Source of the DNA: Bradyrhizobium erythrophlei
GTDB lineage: Bacteria; Pseudomonadota; Alphaproteobacteria; Rhizobiales; Xanthobacteraceae
Assembly (NCBI GenBank): GCA_900129675.1
Contig: FSRD01000003.1
Coordinates: forward strand, 868,001-932,000
Direction: 5' to 3'
DNA length: 64,000 nt
Positions 7,747 through 16,682 of this stretch are shown in pieces. Made by a program: the position numbers and the translations under genes. Every line of letters begins with the position of its first letter. Within the stretch, counting starts at the first letter, position 1. Under the pieces are notes generated by a model that made no database searches, was not told where the DNA came from, and worked only from the letters and a program-made list of their open reading frames with translations.

Positions 7747-8631
7747 ATGGCCACGGCCGTATCCATTCTGCCAGGCCCGCAGCTGGCGGCGCTCAACGAC
7801 GCCTATCGCAGGGCGGTCGCGCGCAAGCGCTTGCGGATGACATTGGCGGCGGCGGTGTTTTTTGCCGCACTTGTCGTTGCCGCCATCGGCGCGGAAGTGA
7901 ACCTGCGCACGTTCTTCACCTATTTCGGAAACTTCGTCAGCTATTTCGACCGTATCTTCACGCTGGAAAGCGGCGCCCGGGTCTGGACCGACATCGGTGA
8001 GTGGTTCTGGGGCTGGCACAAATGGCTGAAGATGCTCGGGGAAACCATCCTGATCAGCTATGTCGGCACCCTGGCCGGAGCGGTGCTGGCGTTTGGGCTG
8101 AATTTCCTTGCGGCCGAAAATACCTCGCCGGCGCCGTGGCTGCGCTTCGTGGTCCGCCGTCTGCTGGAATTCGCCCGGACGGTTCCCGGCATCGTGTTCG
8201 CGTTGATCTTCGTCATTGCATTCGGCCTCGGACCGATGGGGGGCGTGCTCGCCATCGCCATCCATTCCACCGGCGCGCTCGGAAAGCTGTTCTCCGAGAT
8301 CGTCGAAAACGCCGACATGAAGCCGGTTGAAGGCGTACGATCGACCGGCGCAAGCTGGCTGTCCTGCATGCGGTTCGCGGTGCTGCCGCAGGTGACCGCA
8401 GGCTACGCGAGCTACGCGCTGCTGCGCTTTGAGATCAACGTCCGCGAGGCGTCCGTCATGGGCTTCGTCGGCGCCGGGGGCATCGGGCAGGAACTCGTGG
8501 TCGCGATCCGGAAATTCTACTATTCGGACGTCAGCGCGATTTTGGTTATGATCATCGTCACCGTCTTTGTGATTGATATCGCCACCGGGTGGTTGCGCGG
8601 CCGGCTGTTCGGCAAGGACGCCCGCGCATGA
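7747..8631 (+). CDS. phnE: PhnE1, phosphonate ABC transporter permease
   Basis: This 294-residue inner-membrane permease has several hydrophobic segments. Its EAA-type loop (EGVRSTGASWLSCMRFAVLPQ) contacts PhnC. A GFVGAGGIGQEL stretch typical of PhnE follows. The phnE2 start overlaps its stop by four bases, so the two are probably made in equal amounts. A terminator-like hairpin upstream separates it from phnD. Confidence 0.92.
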   Translation: MATAVSILPGPQLAALNDAYRRAVARKRLRMTLAAAVFFAALVVAAIGAEVNLRTFFTYFGNFVSYFDRIFTLESGARVWTDIGEWFWGWHKWLKMLGETILISYVGTLAGAVLAFGLNFLAAENTSPAPWLRFVVRRLLEFARTVPGIVFALIFVIAFGLGPMGGVLAIAIHSTGALGKLFSEIVENADMKPVEGVRSTGASWLSCMRFAVLPQVTAGYASYALLRFEINVREASVMGFVGAGGIGQELVVAIRKFYYSDVSAILVMIIVTVFVIDIATGWLRGRLFGKDARA

Positions 8632-9482
8632 GCCAGCTACCGAAACCCGATGCAGGGCAGCTGCGGGCGAGATACCCCGACGTCTTCGACCGGCCGGCTT
8701 CGGCGCGGCTGGCGATGCCGGCGATGATCCTTGGCGCTTTCGCCATTTTCGTGTTCGGGCTGGTCGATCTCGAGTTCTCGCCGGCAAGGTTGTTTTCAGG
8801 CATGCACCAACTTGGCTGGATCACGCTGATGATGATCCCGCCCGACCCAGGCTCCTCGTTGCCGATTTATCTCTCCGCGCTTGGCGAAACCTTGTCGATC
8901 GCGTTGCTCGGCACCACGATCGCAGCGGTGTTCGCGCTGCCGGTCAGCCTGCTCGCGGCGCGAAATATCATTCCCTCGAAACTGATGCGCTTTCCCGTTC
9001 GCCGGTTCCTGGACTCCATCCGCGGCGTCGATACGCTGATCTGGGCGCTGGTATGGATCAATGTGGTCGGCCTCGGCCCGTTCGCCGGCGTGCTGGCGAT
9101 CGCGGTGTCCGACTTCGGCGCGTTCGGTAAATTGTTTTCCGAGGCGATCGAGGCCGCCGACAAGAAGCAGGTTGAGGGCATCCGCGCCTCCGGTGGCAGT
9201 GTCCTGCACGAGATACGTTTCGGCTTGATGCCGCAGGTACTGCCTGTGATCGCAGGCCAGGTGCTCTATTTCTTCGAATCGAACACGCGCTCGGCCACCA
9301 TTATCGGCATCGTCGGAGCCGGCGGTATCGGCCTGCAGCTGGCTGAGCAGATCCGCGTGCTGGAGTGGCAGAAGGTCTCGTTCCTGATCCTGATGATCCT
9401 GGTGGCGGTTGCCGCGATCGACTGGATTTCGGGCAAGCTGCGTTTCGCGATCATCGGGCGGCGCGCGGTCGCCCAGTTTTAG
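8628..9482 (+). CDS. phnE: PhnE2, second phosphonate ABC transporter permease
   Basis: This 284-residue permease is homologous to PhnE1: EAA loop EGIRASGGSVLHEIRFGLMPQ, then GIVGAGGIGLQLAEQ. It probably forms a heterodimeric channel with PhnE1. I chose the ATG at 8628 because it makes an ATGA overlap with the phnE1 stop; the frame from 8589 would overlap that gene by 43 bases. Its last four bases overlap the end of convergent phnF. Confidence 0.92.
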   Translation: MSQLPKPDAGQLRARYPDVFDRPASARLAMPAMILGAFAIFVFGLVDLEFSPARLFSGMHQLGWITLMMIPPDPGSSLPIYLSALGETLSIALLGTTIAAVFALPVSLLAARNIIPSKLMRFPVRRFLDSIRGVDTLIWALVWINVVGLGPFAGVLAIAVSDFGAFGKLFSEAIEAADKKQVEGIRASGGSVLHEIRFGLMPQVLPVIAGQVLYFFESNTRSATIIGIVGAGGIGLQLAEQIRVLEWQKVSFLILMILVAVAAIDWISGKLRFAIIGRRAVAQF

Positions 9483-10207
9483 CTGTTCTCGACCAGGAAC
9501 TCGACGCGCTCGGCGGCAAAACGGGAGCGTTTTGTCACGAGCGGCTTGCCGTCGGGGTCGACGTCGGTGCTGTCGACCACGAGGACCGGGCGCCCGAGCG
9601 CAAGGTCCAGCCGTGCGGCGTCGGAAGCGTCTGCGATAGCCGCGCTGATCCGGGTTGATCCCCGGCGATAGTCGCGGATGCCGTAATGCGCGAGCAGCTT
9701 TGTCATCGAGCGTGCGCTGGCGAACACGCTCCCGGCGTCGGGAAAGCGTTCGGCCGATAGCCACGTGGTGCTGACACAGATCGGGGTACGGTCGGCTAAT
9801 CGCACCGATTCGATCCGAATCAACGGCGTGCCGGTCTTCAGTGCAAGTTCCCGCGCCAGTTCGCGCGTCGCGACTTCCTCGGAGGCGTCGATCAGCTGGC
9901 CGTGCGGCTCGCGGCCGCCGGCGCCGACGATTTCGGAAAACCGCGTCCGCGAGCGCAGGGGATAGGCCAGCCGCCGCGTCTCGACATAGGTGCCGCTGCC
10001 GCGCTCGGCGCGCACCAACCCGCGTTCCGCCAGCGTCGCCAACGCGCGGCGGACGGTATGGCGGTTGACCCGGTAGGTCTCGGCGATCTCGGTCTCGCCC
10101 GGCAGCTTTTCACCGGCTGCAAAGCGGCCATCGGCGATGCCGCGCTCGATTCCGTCGGCGACCTGCCGCCACAGCGCGACGCCGGTAGCAGCATCCTGCA
10201 TGCTCAT
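9479..10207 (-). CDS. phnF: PhnF, GntR/HutC-family regulator of the phn genes
   Basis: This 242-residue regulator has an N-terminal winged helix-turn-helix (about residues 10-75, including RVNRHTVRRALATL and a wing RGSGTYVE) and a C-terminal UTRA ligand-binding domain. It matches PhnF, which represses phosphonate genes in other bacteria. It is divergent from phnG and converges with phnE2. A long inverted repeat at 10288-10319, between phnF and phnG, is its likely operator, and being divergent it may also repress itself. Confidence 0.9.
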   Translation of the reverse strand: MSMQDAATGVALWRQVADGIERGIADGRFAAGEKLPGETEIAETYRVNRHTVRRALATLAERGLVRAERGSGTYVETRRLAYPLRSRTRFSEIVGAGGREPHGQLIDASEEVATRELARELALKTGTPLIRIESVRLADRTPICVSTTWLSAERFPDAGSVFASARSMTKLLAHYGIRDYRRGSTRISAAIADASDAARLDLALGRPVLVVDSTDVDPDGKPLVTKRSRFAAERVEFLVENS

Positions 10208-10287
10208 GGTGTGGACCCGCCCATGGAACGCATCCGGAAAATCATCCTCCTCTTCCTCTTGTCACGAAACAGTCATGGCGTTTCGTT

Positions 10288-10319
10288 ATCAAGTTGTCTA
10301 GTATCATAGACAACTTGAT
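10288..10319. promoter_or_regulatory. Probable PhnF operator (perfect inverted repeat)
   Basis: ATCAAGTTGTCTA (10288-10300) and TAGACAACTTGAT (10307-10319) are perfect 13-base reverse complements around GTATCA. The TCTA/TAGA core resembles sites of GntR/HutC regulators. It lies 16 bases before the phnG start and 80 bases from the phnF start. Confidence 0.7.
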
Positions 10320-10335
10320 TCCAGCAAGGGCCGCT

Positions 10336-10797
10336 ATGACCGAAACGACAGAAAATGCCAGGCAGGCGCAGCGCAAGGCGGCGATGGCGGTGCTCGCGCA
10401 TTCCGATGCAGCCGACATCATGGGCCGTCTCGATGCGGTCGCGTTGCCGGCCCATGAAAATCTGCGCGAGCCCGAGAATGGCCTCGTGATGGTGCGCGGC
10501 CGCATCGGCGGCGACGGTGCTCCGTTCAATCTTGGCGAGGCGACCGTATCGCGTGCGGCGGTGCGGCTTTCGACCGGCGAAGTGGGGTTCGGCTACACGC
10601 TCGGGCGTGACCGGCAGAAGGCCCGGATGATCGCGCTGTGCGATGCCATGCTGCAGTCGGATCAATTCGCCGGGGCCGTCGAATCCGGTGTGATCGCGCC
10701 GTTGCGTGCCGCGATGGTCGCGAACCGGAACCGCGACGCTGCGGAGACCGCAGCGACGCGGGTTGATTTCTACACACTGGTGCGCGGTGAGGGGTGA
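10336..10797 (+). CDS. phnG: PhnG, C-P lyase core complex subunit
   Basis: This 153-residue subunit belongs to the PhnGHIJ core, which makes and cleaves ribosyl alkylphosphonate. Family blocks such as GRIGGDGAPFNLGEATVSRA and VGFGYTLGRDRQKA are present. The ATG at 10336 follows an AAGGG-type site; the longer frame from 10294 would begin inside the operator palindrome. It is the first gene of phnGHIJKLMN and is followed by phnH after 3 bases. Confidence 0.93.
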   Translation: MTETTENARQAQRKAAMAVLAHSDAADIMGRLDAVALPAHENLREPENGLVMVRGRIGGDGAPFNLGEATVSRAAVRLSTGEVGFGYTLGRDRQKARMIALCDAMLQSDQFAGAVESGVIAPLRAAMVANRNRDAAETAATRVDFYTLVRGEG

Positions 10798-10800
10798 GGC

Positions 10801-11409
10801 ATGACCACGGTTGCGGAGTTACCAGCAGGATTTATCGACAAGGTATTGTCGGCGCAGTCGACCTTCCGCTCGGTGATGGATGCGATGGCGCGCCCCGGCA
10901 GCGTTCAGCGCATCGAGGCGGTCGCAGGCGAGCCGGCCGGCGTGATGCGCGGCACTGCGGCCATCGCACTGACCTTGTTCGATCATGATACGCCGATCTG
11001 GCTCGATGCCCGGATGTCCCAGACATCGGCCGTCGCCAAATGGCTGAATTTCCACACCAGCGCGCCGGTGACTACGGATTCCTCGATTGCCAGCTTTGCG
11101 TTGATCGGCGACGCGCCGGGCCTTCCGGCGCTGGAACGGTTCGCGTTCGGCAGCAATGAATATCCCGATCGCTCCACGACGCTGATCCTGCAGGTCGAAA
11201 GCCTCACCACAGGGCCGGCCTTCGAATTGCGGGGTCCTGGCATCGACGGCACGATTGTGCTGCAGGCCACGATCCAGCCGCCGGATCTGTTCGAGCGCCT
11301 CGCGATCAATCAGGCATTGTTTCCCCGCGGCATCGACGTCGTGCTGGTCCATGACGATGTCATTGTCGCGATACCCCGCACCGCGCGGCTCATCGCAAGG
11401 GGGACCTGA
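10801..11409 (+). CDS. phnH: PhnH, C-P lyase core complex subunit
   Basis: This 202-residue PhnH protein dimerises at the centre of the PhnGHIJ complex. Recognisable family segments are FRSVMDAMARPG near the N-terminus, LTLFDHDTPIWL, and NQALFPRGIDVVLV near the C-terminus. Length matches the family. It sits 3 bases after phnG and 2 bases before phnI, so the operon is tightly packed. Confidence 0.93.
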   Translation: MTTVAELPAGFIDKVLSAQSTFRSVMDAMARPGSVQRIEAVAGEPAGVMRGTAAIALTLFDHDTPIWLDARMSQTSAVAKWLNFHTSAPVTTDSSIASFALIGDAPGLPALERFAFGSNEYPDRSTTLILQVESLTTGPAFELRGPGIDGTIVLQATIQPPDLFERLAINQALFPRGIDVVLVHDDVIVAIPRTARLIARGT

Positions 11410-11411
11410 TC

Positions 11412-12515
11412 ATGTATGTTGCCGTTAAGGGAGGCGAGCGCGCCATCGAGAACGCCCACCGCCTGCTGGCGCATGAGCGTCGTGGCGATCGGGATGTTCC
11501 GGAAGTGTCGCTCGACCAGATCTCGGAACAGCTCTCGCTCGGCGTCGACCGCGTCATGACCGAAGGCTCGCTGTATGACCGCGAGCTTGCGGCGCTCGCC
11601 ATCAAGCAGGCGCGTGGCGACATGATCGAGGCGATCTTCCTGGTCCGTGCCTTCCGCGCCACGCTGCCGCGGTTCGGCGCGACCGAGCCGGTCGATACCG
11701 GTGAGATGCAGGTGCGCCGCCGGATTTCATCGACCTTCAAGGACATTCCGGGCGGTCAGATTCTGGGGCCGACGTTCGACTATACCCATCGCCTGTTGGA
11801 TCCGCAGCTGGCGGAGGGGTGGGTGCCTGAGCCGCCCGCGACGGGTGAGGCGTCAGCCGCGGCCATGCCGCGCGTGACCGACATTCTCGGCCGCGACGGC
11901 CTGATCGAGCCGTCACCCGAAGCGGTCGCTGATTCAGCGGTCGGCGACCTCACGCGCGAGCCGCTCAGCTTTCCGGCCGATCGTGATTTGCGGTTGCAGA
12001 ACCTGGCGCGGGCCGATGAGGGCTTTCTGCTGGCGCTTGGCTATTCCTCGCAGCGCGGCTACGGCCGCAACCACCCCTTCGCCGGCGAAATTCGCTTCGG
12101 CGTGGTCGAGGTTGAATTTTTCGCCGAAGATGCCGGCTTCGCGGTGCCGCTCGGCGGAATCGCGCTGACCGAATGCCAGATGGTCAACCAGTTCAAGGGC
12201 TCGGCGAGCGAAGCACCGTGCTTTACCCGTGGCTACGGTCTGGCGTTCGGACAAAGCGAGCGCAAGACCATGTCGATGGCGCTGGTCGACCGTACTTTAC
12301 GTGCGCGCGAACTCGCGGAAGAGGTCGTTGCTCCTGCCCAGGATGAAGAGTTTGTGATGTCGCATTCGGACAATGTGCAAGCGACCGGATTCGTCGAGCA
12401 TCTCAAGCTGCCGCATTACGTCGACTTTCAGTCCGAGCTCGGCCTGTTGCGCAAATTGCGCAAGGAGTTTGCCGAGGCTGCGGAAGCTCCGGAGATGCAG
12501 GAGGCCGCCGAATGA
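11412..12515 (+). CDS. phnI: PhnI, nucleosidase/phosphonate-transfer subunit of C-P lyase
   Basis: This 367-residue PhnI works with G, H and L to replace adenine of ATP with the phosphonate. Conserved parts include MYVAVKGGERAIENAH at the start, GYSSQRGYGRNHPF in the middle, and ALTECQMVNQF with CFTRGYGLAFGQSERK later. It overlaps phnJ by four bases (ATGA). Confidence 0.94.
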   Translation: MYVAVKGGERAIENAHRLLAHERRGDRDVPEVSLDQISEQLSLGVDRVMTEGSLYDRELAALAIKQARGDMIEAIFLVRAFRATLPRFGATEPVDTGEMQVRRRISSTFKDIPGGQILGPTFDYTHRLLDPQLAEGWVPEPPATGEASAAAMPRVTDILGRDGLIEPSPEAVADSAVGDLTREPLSFPADRDLRLQNLARADEGFLLALGYSSQRGYGRNHPFAGEIRFGVVEVEFFAEDAGFAVPLGGIALTECQMVNQFKGSASEAPCFTRGYGLAFGQSERKTMSMALVDRTLRARELAEEVVAPAQDEEFVMSHSDNVQATGFVEHLKLPHYVDFQSELGLLRKLRKEFAEAAEAPEMQEAAE

Positions 12516-13396
12516 ACGCTCCAGCTTACAATTTTGCCTATCTCGACGAGCAGACCAAACGGATGATCCGACGTGCGATCCTCAAGGCGATCGCAATTCC
12601 CGGCTATCAGGTGCCGTTCGCCAGCCGCGAAATGCCGATGCCATATGGCTGGGGCACCGGCGGTGTGCAGGTGACCGCGGCGATCCTCGGTCCCGATGAC
12701 GTGCTGAAGGTGATCGACCAGGGTTCCGACGACACCACCAACGCGATCTCGATTCGAAAGTTCTTTGGCAAGACCGCTGGCGTCGCGACCACGACCAACA
12801 CTACGGACGCCACCGTGATCCAGACCCGGCACCGGATTCCCGAGGCACCGCTGCATGACGGGCAGATTCTGGTCTATCAGGTGCCGATCCCGGAACCCCT
12901 GCGTTTCCTTGAGCCGCGCGAGACCGAGACGCGGCGCATGCATGCGCTCGGCGAATACGGCCTGATGCACGTCAAGCTGTACGAGGACATCGCCCGCTTC
13001 GGCCACATCGCGACCTCCTACGCCTATCCGGTGAAGGTGAATGCGCGCTATGTGATGGACCCGTCGCCGACGCCGAAATTCGACAATCCCAAGATGGACA
13101 ATTGTCCGGCGCTGCAATTGTTCGGCGCCGGGCGCGAAAAGCGCATCTATGCGATCCCGCCGCACACCACGGTGGTCTCGCTCGATTTCGAGGACCACCC
13201 GTTCACGCGTTACCGGTTCGACGCGCCCTGTGCACTGTGCGGGGCCGGTGATTCCTATCTCGACGAGATCGTCACCGACGACAGGGGCGGCCGGATGTTC
13301 GTCTGCTCCGATACCGATTATTGCGAGACACGCCAGGCGGCGGGCCATCGCGGCAGCGAGAGCGCGGCCCCGCACAAGGAGAGGGCGCATGGCTGA
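12512..13396 (+). CDS. phnJ: PhnJ, radical-SAM C-P lyase
   Basis: This 294-residue catalytic subunit breaks the carbon-phosphorus bond with a [4Fe-4S] cluster and S-adenosylmethionine. Four cysteines lie at residues 240, 243, 265 and 271 (CALCGAG, then FVCSDTDYCET). They align one residue before the cluster cysteines (241, 244, 266) and the thiyl-radical cysteine (272) of the E. coli enzyme, so the protein looks fully functional. It overlaps phnI by four bases and phnK by eight. Confidence 0.96.
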   Translation: MNAPAYNFAYLDEQTKRMIRRAILKAIAIPGYQVPFASREMPMPYGWGTGGVQVTAAILGPDDVLKVIDQGSDDTTNAISIRKFFGKTAGVATTTNTTDATVIQTRHRIPEAPLHDGQILVYQVPIPEPLRFLEPRETETRRMHALGEYGLMHVKLYEDIARFGHIATSYAYPVKVNARYVMDPSPTPKFDNPKMDNCPALQLFGAGREKRIYAIPPHTTVVSLDFEDHPFTRYRFDAPCALCGAGDSYLDEIVTDDRGGRMFVCSDTDYCETRQAAGHRGSESAAPHKERAHG

Positions 13397-14189
13397 ACAG
13401 GTGTGCGGGCCGGAAAACGACCAGCCGCTGCTGGTCGCCGAAGGACTGGGCAAGAATTATGGCCGGCTGATCGCCTGCCGCGATGTGTCGTTTGCGCTCT
13501 ACCCCGGCGAGGTGCTGGCGATCGTCGGCGAGTCCGGCTCGGGCAAGACGACGCTGCTGCAGCTATTGTCGGCGCAGCTTGCGGCGAGCGCCGGACGGGT
13601 GTCGTACCGGATGCGCGATGGCGTGTTGCGCGATCTCGCGAGCCTTGGCGAGGCCGAGCGGCGCTTTCTGTTCCGGACCGACTGGGGCTATGTGCATCAG
13701 GATCCGGCGCAGGGCTTGCGGATGGCCGTCTCCGCCGGCGCCAATGTCGGCGAACGGCTGATGGCGGTCGGCTGGAATCACTATGGCCGCATCCGCGACA
13801 CCGCCTCGTCATGGCTTGAACGCGTCGAGATCGATGTCGGCCGCATCGACGATGCGCCGCGCACCTATTCGGGTGGCATGCGGCAGCGGCTGCAAATCGC
13901 GCGCAATCTGGTCACCGAGCCGCGCCTGGTGTTCATGGATGAGCCGACCGGCGGCCTCGATGTGTCGGTCCAGGCGCGCCTGCTCGATCTCATGCGCAAC
14001 CTCGTCAGCGAGCTGGGTCTGGCGGCCATAGTCGTCACCCACGACCTCGCGGTGGCGCGGCTATTGTCGCATCGCGTGATGGTGATGAAGGGCGGCCGCG
14101 TCATCGAGACCGGACTGACCGATCAGGTGCTCGACGATCCCCGCGAGCCCTACACCCAATTGCTCGTTTCCTCGATTTTGCCGGCATGA
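13389..14189 (+). CDS. phnK: PhnK, ABC-type ATPase of the C-P lyase complex
   Basis: This 266-residue ABC ATPase binds the PhnGHIJ core through PhnJ and is not a transporter. Walker A is GESGSGKTTLL, the signature YSGGMRQRLQIAR and Walker B FMDEPTGGLD. The start at 13389 lies inside the end of phnJ; the longer frame from 13149 is a shadow of phnJ. phnL follows after 9 bases. Confidence 0.93.
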   Translation: MAEQVCGPENDQPLLVAEGLGKNYGRLIACRDVSFALYPGEVLAIVGESGSGKTTLLQLLSAQLAASAGRVSYRMRDGVLRDLASLGEAERRFLFRTDWGYVHQDPAQGLRMAVSAGANVGERLMAVGWNHYGRIRDTASSWLERVEIDVGRIDDAPRTYSGGMRQRLQIARNLVTEPRLVFMDEPTGGLDVSVQARLLDLMRNLVSELGLAAIVVTHDLAVARLLSHRVMVMKGGRVIETGLTDQVLDDPREPYTQLLVSSILPA

Positions 14190-14198
14190 GCTGAACCA

Positions 14199-14897
14199 AT
14201 GACTGCGATGATCGACATAGCAAACGCCGAAAAGACTTTTACCATGCATCTGCAGGGTGGGGTGGAACTGCCGGTGGTCCGCTGCGTCTCGTTTCATGTC
14301 GAGCCGGGCGAATGCGTGGTGCTGTCCGGCCCATCCGGCGCGGGCAAATCGTCGATCCTCAAGATGATGTTCGGCAATTACCGTTGCGACGGCGGCCGGA
14401 TCGGAATCCGGCACCAGGGCGCCATGATGGATCTCGCCAAGGCCGAGCCGCGCCAGGTTCTCAGCGTGCGTCGCGCTACCATCGGCTATGTCAGCCAATT
14501 CCTGCGCGCGGTGCCGAGGGTGGCGACCATCGACGTCGTGGCCGAACCCCTGATCGCGAACGGAGTGGCGCGTCCCGAAGCGCGCGAGAAGGCCGGTGCG
14601 CTGTTGCACCGCCTCAATATTCCCGAACGGCTGTGGGCGCTGCCGCCATCGACCTTCTCGGGCGGCGAGCAGCAGCGCGTCAACATCGCGCGCGGCTTCA
14701 TTTCCGATCTGCCAATTCTGCTTCTGGACGAGCCGACCGCTTCGCTCGATGCCGCCAATCGGGCCGTCGTGGTCGAGTTGATCGACCAGAAGAAGCGCCA
14801 GGGTGTGGCGATGGTGGCGATCGTCCATGACGACGAAATCCGCCGTCTGATCGCCGATCGGATCGTTGATGTGACGTCGTTCGCGGCTGCGGCATGA
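14199..14897 (+). CDS. phnL: PhnL, ABC-type ATPase acting in phosphonate activation
   Basis: This 232-residue ABC ATPase has Walker A GPSGAGKSS, signature FSGGEQQRVNIARG and Walker B LLLDEPTASLD. PhnL is needed with PhnGHI for ribosylation of the phosphonate and can stack on PhnK. No membrane partner is encoded beside it, which fits a C-P lyase role. It is followed by phnM after 15 bases with an AAGGAAGAG ribosome site. Confidence 0.93.
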   Translation: MTAMIDIANAEKTFTMHLQGGVELPVVRCVSFHVEPGECVVLSGPSGAGKSSILKMMFGNYRCDGGRIGIRHQGAMMDLAKAEPRQVLSVRRATIGYVSQFLRAVPRVATIDVVAEPLIANGVARPEAREKAGALLHRLNIPERLWALPPSTFSGGEQQRVNIARGFISDLPILLLDEPTASLDAANRAVVVELIDQKKRQGVAMVAIVHDDEIRRLIADRIVDVTSFAAAA

Positions 14898-14912
14898 AGG
14901 AAGAGATGTGAG

Positions 14913-16070
14913 ATGACTTCGATCAAGCACGAGACCGTCATTGCAAACGCCAGGATAATCCTGGCCGATCGCGTGATCGAACGTGGCTGGGTGGCTTTTG
15001 CCGATGGCCGCATCGCTGAATTCGGCGAAGGCCATGCGCCTGCCGGCAGCGAGGATGCCGCAGGCGACCTGATCATGCCCGGCCTGATCGAACTGCATAC
15101 CGATCATCTCGAAGCGCATTATGTGCCGCGCCCAAAAGTGTTCTGGGATCCGATTGCGGCGGTCGTCTCCTATGACGGACAGTTGGCGACATCGGGCATC
15201 ACGACGGTGCTGGATTCGCTGCGGGTCTGGCGCGAGGACGGCGCCGAAGAGGTTGACGGCCGGGCCGGGGTATTGGCTGAGGCGATCGCATCGGCGCGGG
15301 AGGCGAACCTGCTGCGTGCCGATCATTTCCTGCATCTGCGCTGCGAGATCCCGATGCCGAGCGTGGTCGAGGAGGCCAGGGAGCTGATCGGCCGGCCGGA
15401 TGTGCGGCTGATGTCGCTGATGGATCATACGCCCGGCCAGCGTCAGTTCCGCGACGAGGTCAAGCTGCGCGACTATTATCGCGGCAAGGGCGCCGGCATG
15501 ACGGACGCCGAGCTCGATGTGCTGTTCGCGAGACGGTTTACCTATCAGAAAACCTATGCCGCCACCAATATGCGCGCGATCGTCGCGCTGGCGCAGCAAT
15601 ATGAAATCCCGCTCGCCAGTCACGACGATACGACCGAGGAAAATGTCGCCGACGCCATCAGCGATCGCGTATCGGTGGCAGAGTTTCCGACCACGATCGA
15701 GGCCGCGCGCGGACTGCATCAGGCGGGTATTGGCATCCTGATGGGGGCGCCGAACGTGGTGCGGGGCGGCTCGCATTCCGGCAACATCGCCGCGATCGAT
15801 CTCGCGCGCGAAGGGCTGTTGGACATCCTGTCGTCCGACTACATTCCATCGAGCCTTTTGATGGCCGCCCTGCAATTGCCCGAGCGCGTGCCGGCAATCG
15901 ATCTGGCGTCGGCGGTTCGTACCGTCACCAAGACGCCGGCGGAAGCCGTGGGGCTCGTTGACCGCGGCGAGATCGCCGTCGGCAAGCGCGCCGACCTGAT
16001 CCGGGTGCACGTCGCCCATAACGTTCCGGCGGTGCGCAGTGTCTGGCGCGAAGGGCAGCGTGTGGCATGA
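14913..16070 (+). CDS. phnM: PhnM, ribosyl-phosphonate triphosphate diphosphatase
   Basis: This 385-residue amidohydrolase removes pyrophosphate from 5-triphosphoribosyl phosphonate before C-P cleavage. It has the canonical motif PGLIELHTDHLE followed by PRPKVFWDP, then DHTPGQRQF, ASHDDTTEEN, GAPNVVRGGSHSGN and LSSDYIPSSLL, all in the order of E. coli PhnM. It overlaps phnN by four bases. A more divergent paralogue lies at 3793-4986; this copy is the likely housekeeping C-P lyase enzyme. Confidence 0.94.
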   Translation: MTSIKHETVIANARIILADRVIERGWVAFADGRIAEFGEGHAPAGSEDAAGDLIMPGLIELHTDHLEAHYVPRPKVFWDPIAAVVSYDGQLATSGITTVLDSLRVWREDGAEEVDGRAGVLAEAIASAREANLLRADHFLHLRCEIPMPSVVEEARELIGRPDVRLMSLMDHTPGQRQFRDEVKLRDYYRGKGAGMTDAELDVLFARRFTYQKTYAATNMRAIVALAQQYEIPLASHDDTTEENVADAISDRVSVAEFPTTIEAARGLHQAGIGILMGAPNVVRGGSHSGNIAAIDLAREGLLDILSSDYIPSSLLMAALQLPERVPAIDLASAVRTVTKTPAEAVGLVDRGEIAVGKRADLIRVHVAHNVPAVRSVWREGQRVA

Positions 16071-16663
16071 CGGAGGCACCTGTCGTCGCGGAACACCGTA
16101 CGTCCATGGTCGAAGCCGGCCGGCTCATTCTGGTGGTTGGGCCGAGCGGCGCGGGCAAGGATACGCTGCTTGGACTCGCAAAAGCGGCCTGCGCCGATGA
16201 TCCCAACATTGTCTTTGCGCGCCGCGTGATCACGCGCGCAGCTTCTTCCTCCGAGGATAACGAAGAGGTGAGCCCCGACGGATTCCAGAAGGCGCTCGGG
16301 CGCGGCGACTACGCCATCCATTGGGAGGCGCATGGCCACTGCTACGCCTTGTCCCGCACAATGGACGACGAACTGCGCGCCGGCCGCACGGTCATCGCCA
16401 ACGTATCCCGCACTGTGATCGGCGCCATGCGCCGCGCGTACCCCGACGTCGTGGTGGTTTCAATTACGGCTCCGCCGAACGTCCTTGCCGAAAGGCTTGC
16501 GATGCGGCGCCGGAGCAGCGATGGAAAAATCGAGCACCGGCTCGGCCGCACGGTCGATGACGCCTCGGCTCAGCCCAACGTCACCATCGTGAATGTCGAT
16601 AGCGCCGAATATCACGCGCGCCAGTTCGTCCGGATTATCAAGGGCGATCGCTGGGACGCGTAG
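16067..16663 (+). CDS. phnN: PhnN, ribose 1,5-bisphosphate phosphokinase
   Basis: This 198-residue P-loop kinase (LVVGPSGAGKD, lysine at residue 31) has a guanylate-kinase-like fold. PhnN converts ribose 1,5-bisphosphate to PRPP, the last step of the C-P lyase route. Supporting segments are RRVITRA and HWEAHGHCYAL. It ends the phn operon, 19 bases before the convergent cobC end, with no strong terminator between them. Confidence 0.92.
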   Translation: MTEAPVVAEHRTSMVEAGRLILVVGPSGAGKDTLLGLAKAACADDPNIVFARRVITRAASSSEDNEEVSPDGFQKALGRGDYAIHWEAHGHCYALSRTMDDELRAGRTVIANVSRTVIGAMRRAYPDVVVVSITAPPNVLAERLAMRRRSSDGKIEHRLGRTVDDASAQPNVTIVNVDSAEYHARQFVRIIKGDRWDA

Positions 16664-16682
16664 GCCCGCAGAAGGACGGCTG

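Noticed and set aside
7141..8787. Minus-strand open frame of 548 codons opposite phnD-phnE1
   Set aside because: A shadow of phnD and phnE1 caused by high third-position GC; low complexity and no family features.
14061..16079. Long minus-strand open frame of 672 codons opposite phnL-phnM
   Set aside because: It lies antisense to strongly conserved genes, is rich in H, R and D as expected from reversed GC-rich codons, and shows no recognisable domain.
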